From Halosolutus gelatinilyticus (GTDB lineage: Archaea; Halobacteriota; Halobacteria; Halobacteriales; Natrialbaceae), in assembly GCF_023028105.1 (NCBI RefSeq), contig NZ_CP095491.1, forward strand, positions 62,001 through 126,000: a stretch of DNA of 64,000 nt. Direction: 5' to 3'. Below the pieces are notes generated by a model. It did no database searches and was not told where the DNA came from. It saw only the letters and a program-made list of their open reading frames with translations. A program made the position numbers and the translations under genes. Of the stretch, positions 62,889 through 64,000 are shown one piece after another (the first letter of the stretch is position 1; the number at the start of each line of letters is the position of its first letter).

Positions 62889-64000
62889 TTACTGGAAGCC
62901 GATCCGGCTGCCGCGGCGGCCCGTCGGGTCCGGTCCGGTGGTACCACCCTGAAACTCCTCTTCGATCCGCTCGTAGTAGTCGAGGATGTCGTCGGTGATC
63001 GTCGGGCGGACGTTCTCCATGGCCTTGCGGAAGTGGCGCATCTCGACGACGTCGGCCTCGTGGTCCTCGCGCAGCGCCTCGATCGCGGCCTCGCGGGCGA
63101 TCGACTCGAGATCGCTGCCGACGTAGCCGTCGGTGATCTCGGCGACCTCCCGGAGATTGACGTCCGCGGCCAGCGGCGTGTTCTGGGTGTGGATCTCGAG
63201 GATCTGCTCGCGGCCGTCCATGTCGGGTTCGCCGATCATGACGAGCCGATCGAATCGACCCGATCGCAACAGGGCCGGATCGATCATGTCCGGCCGGTTG
63301 GTCGCGCCGATGACCATCACGTTCTCCATCTCCTCGAGCCCGTCCAGTTCCGTCAGCAGCTGGTTGACGACCCGCTCGGAGACGTTCGAGCCGGTTTCGT
63401 TACCCCGGCCCGGCGCGAGCGCGTCGAGTTCGTCGAAGAAGATCACCGTCGGCGAAACCTGCCGCGCCTTGCGGAAGGTCTGCCGGATAGCCTTCTCGGA
63501 CTCGCCGACCCACTTCGAGAGCAGTTGCGGCCCACGAACCGAGATGAAGTTGGCGTTGGTCTCGTTGGCGACCGCCTTCGCCATCAGGGTCTTCCCGGTA
63601 CCTGGCGGCCCGTACAGCAGGACGCCGGCCGGTGGATCGATCCCGAGCCGATCGAACCGTTCGGGGTTGTTCAGCGGCCACTCGACCGACTCCTCGACCT
63701 GTTCCTGGGCGTCGCGGAGGCCGCCGACGTCGTCCCAGGAGATCTTGGGGAGCTCGACGAGCACCTCCCGCATCGCCGACGGCTCCACTTCGTTGAGGGC
63801 GCCGCGGAAGTCCTCGCGCTTGACGATCATCCGATCGATCAGGCTCGGCGGGATGTCCTCCTCGTCGAGATCGATCTCGGGGAGGTACCGGCGCAGCGCC
63901 TTCATCGCCGCCTCCTTGGTCAAACTCTCGATGTCCGCGCCGACGAAGCCGTGGGTCTCGTCGGCGAGGTGGCCGAGGTTGACGTCGTCGGACAGCGGCA
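62889..64000 (-). CDS. CDC48/VAT-type AAA ATPase (C-terminal part; start outside window)
   Basis: About 370 residues of the second AAA domain and the end of the first, open to the window edge. Walker A is GPPGTGKT, Walker B is FFDELDAL, and the second-region-of-homology with arginine finger is in NRPDMIDPALLRSGRFDRL. The linker between domains has TKEAAMKALRRYLPEIDL. It unfolds ubiquitin-like or aggregated substrates and cooperates with the proteasome. The last 20 residues (GPDPTGRRGSRIGF) end as in haloarchaeal CDC48 proteins. Confidence 0.95.
   Translation of the reverse strand, partial: PLSDDVNLGHLADETHGFVGADIESLTKEAAMKALRRYLPEIDLDEEDIPPSLIDRMIVKREDFRGALNEVEPSAMREVLVELPKISWDDVGGLRDAQEQVEESVEWPLNNPERFDRLGIDPPAGVLLYGPPGTGKTLMAKAVANETNANFISVRGPQLLSKWVGESEKAIRQTFRKARQVSPTVIFFDELDALAPGRGNETGSNVSERVVNQLLTELDGLEEMENVMVIGATNRPDMIDPALLRSGRFDRLVMIGEPDMDGREQILEIHTQNTPLAADVNLREVAEITDGYVGSDLESIAREAAIEALREDHEADVVEMRHFRKAMENVRPTITDDILDYYERIEEEFQGGTTGPDPTGRRGSRIGFQ

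Noticed and set aside
1-64000. CRISPR arrays, IS elements, integrase genes, rRNA operon
   Set aside because: No regularly spaced repeats, transposase, recombinase or rRNA sequence was recognised anywhere in the window.

Overview
The window is a GC-rich chromosomal segment from a halophilic archaeon (class Halobacteria). This rests on the acidic proteins, the short TATA boxes about 27 bases ahead of probably leaderless start codons, archaeal-type ribosomal proteins, a tetrahydromethanopterin enzyme (Mch), a HalOD1 protein, a Tat-lipobox solute-binding protein and many small proteins of haloarchaeal type. The content fits the Natrialba/Haloterrigena/Natrinema side of the group, but genus cannot be fixed from the sequence alone. 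Most of it is core genome; no CRISPR array, IS element or integrase was seen.

Layout. 1-1256 is the 3'-incomplete end of a GAF-GAF-PAS sensor. 1.3-5.9 kb is an accessory-looking patch with lower GC: a foreign-looking membrane protein, a HTH-10 (Bat-like) regulator, a small RHH-like gene with a 45-residue partner, an ArsR-glyoxalase operon with a clear palindrome, and a decayed J-domain gene next to tRNA-Pro(GGG). 6-11.8 kb holds truB-cmk, an EMC3/DUF106 membrane insertase-like gene, a large pilin-like secreted protein and adk; cmk, the DUF106 gene and adk are also classic haloarchaeal neighbours of secY. 12.2-18 kb is a terminal-oxidase locus: coxB, a fused coxA-coxC, a zinc-finger membrane protein, a multi-spanning membrane protein with paired histidines, and a subunit-IV-like gene.

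18-23.7 kb is mixed: a methyltransferase, dodecin, UspA, and an ABC-2 exporter whose ATPase and permease flank an oppositely oriented surface-type protein. 24.1-38.7 kb is one long minus-strand run of the merged S10 and spc operons: SPOUT methyltransferase, L3, L4, L23, L2, S19, L22, S3, L29, RNase P protein 1, S17, L14, L24, S4e, L5, S14, S8, L6, L32e, L19e, L18, S5, L30, L15 and SecY, nearly all with overlapping or abutting start and stop codons. This couples ribosome assembly, RNase P and the membrane exit channel.

39-53.7 kb carries tRNA-Gly(GCC), a PAS histidine kinase, a HalOD1 protein, a thiamine-binding protein, a heavy-metal chaperone, Mch, three HAD phosphatases, a GTPBP1-type GTPase, PyrF, methylglyoxal synthase, RNase HI and several small zinc-binding or unknown proteins. 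53.7-60.3 kb is a complete oligopeptide/dipeptide ABC importer, with both ATPases fused into one chain that carries an extra domain. 60.2-62.5 kb has small membrane proteins, a DUF7344-type regulator with a palindrome in its promoter, and an EamA exporter. The window ends inside a CDC48-type AAA ATPase. Names for haloarchaeal DUF families come from memory of the families and were not checked by search.
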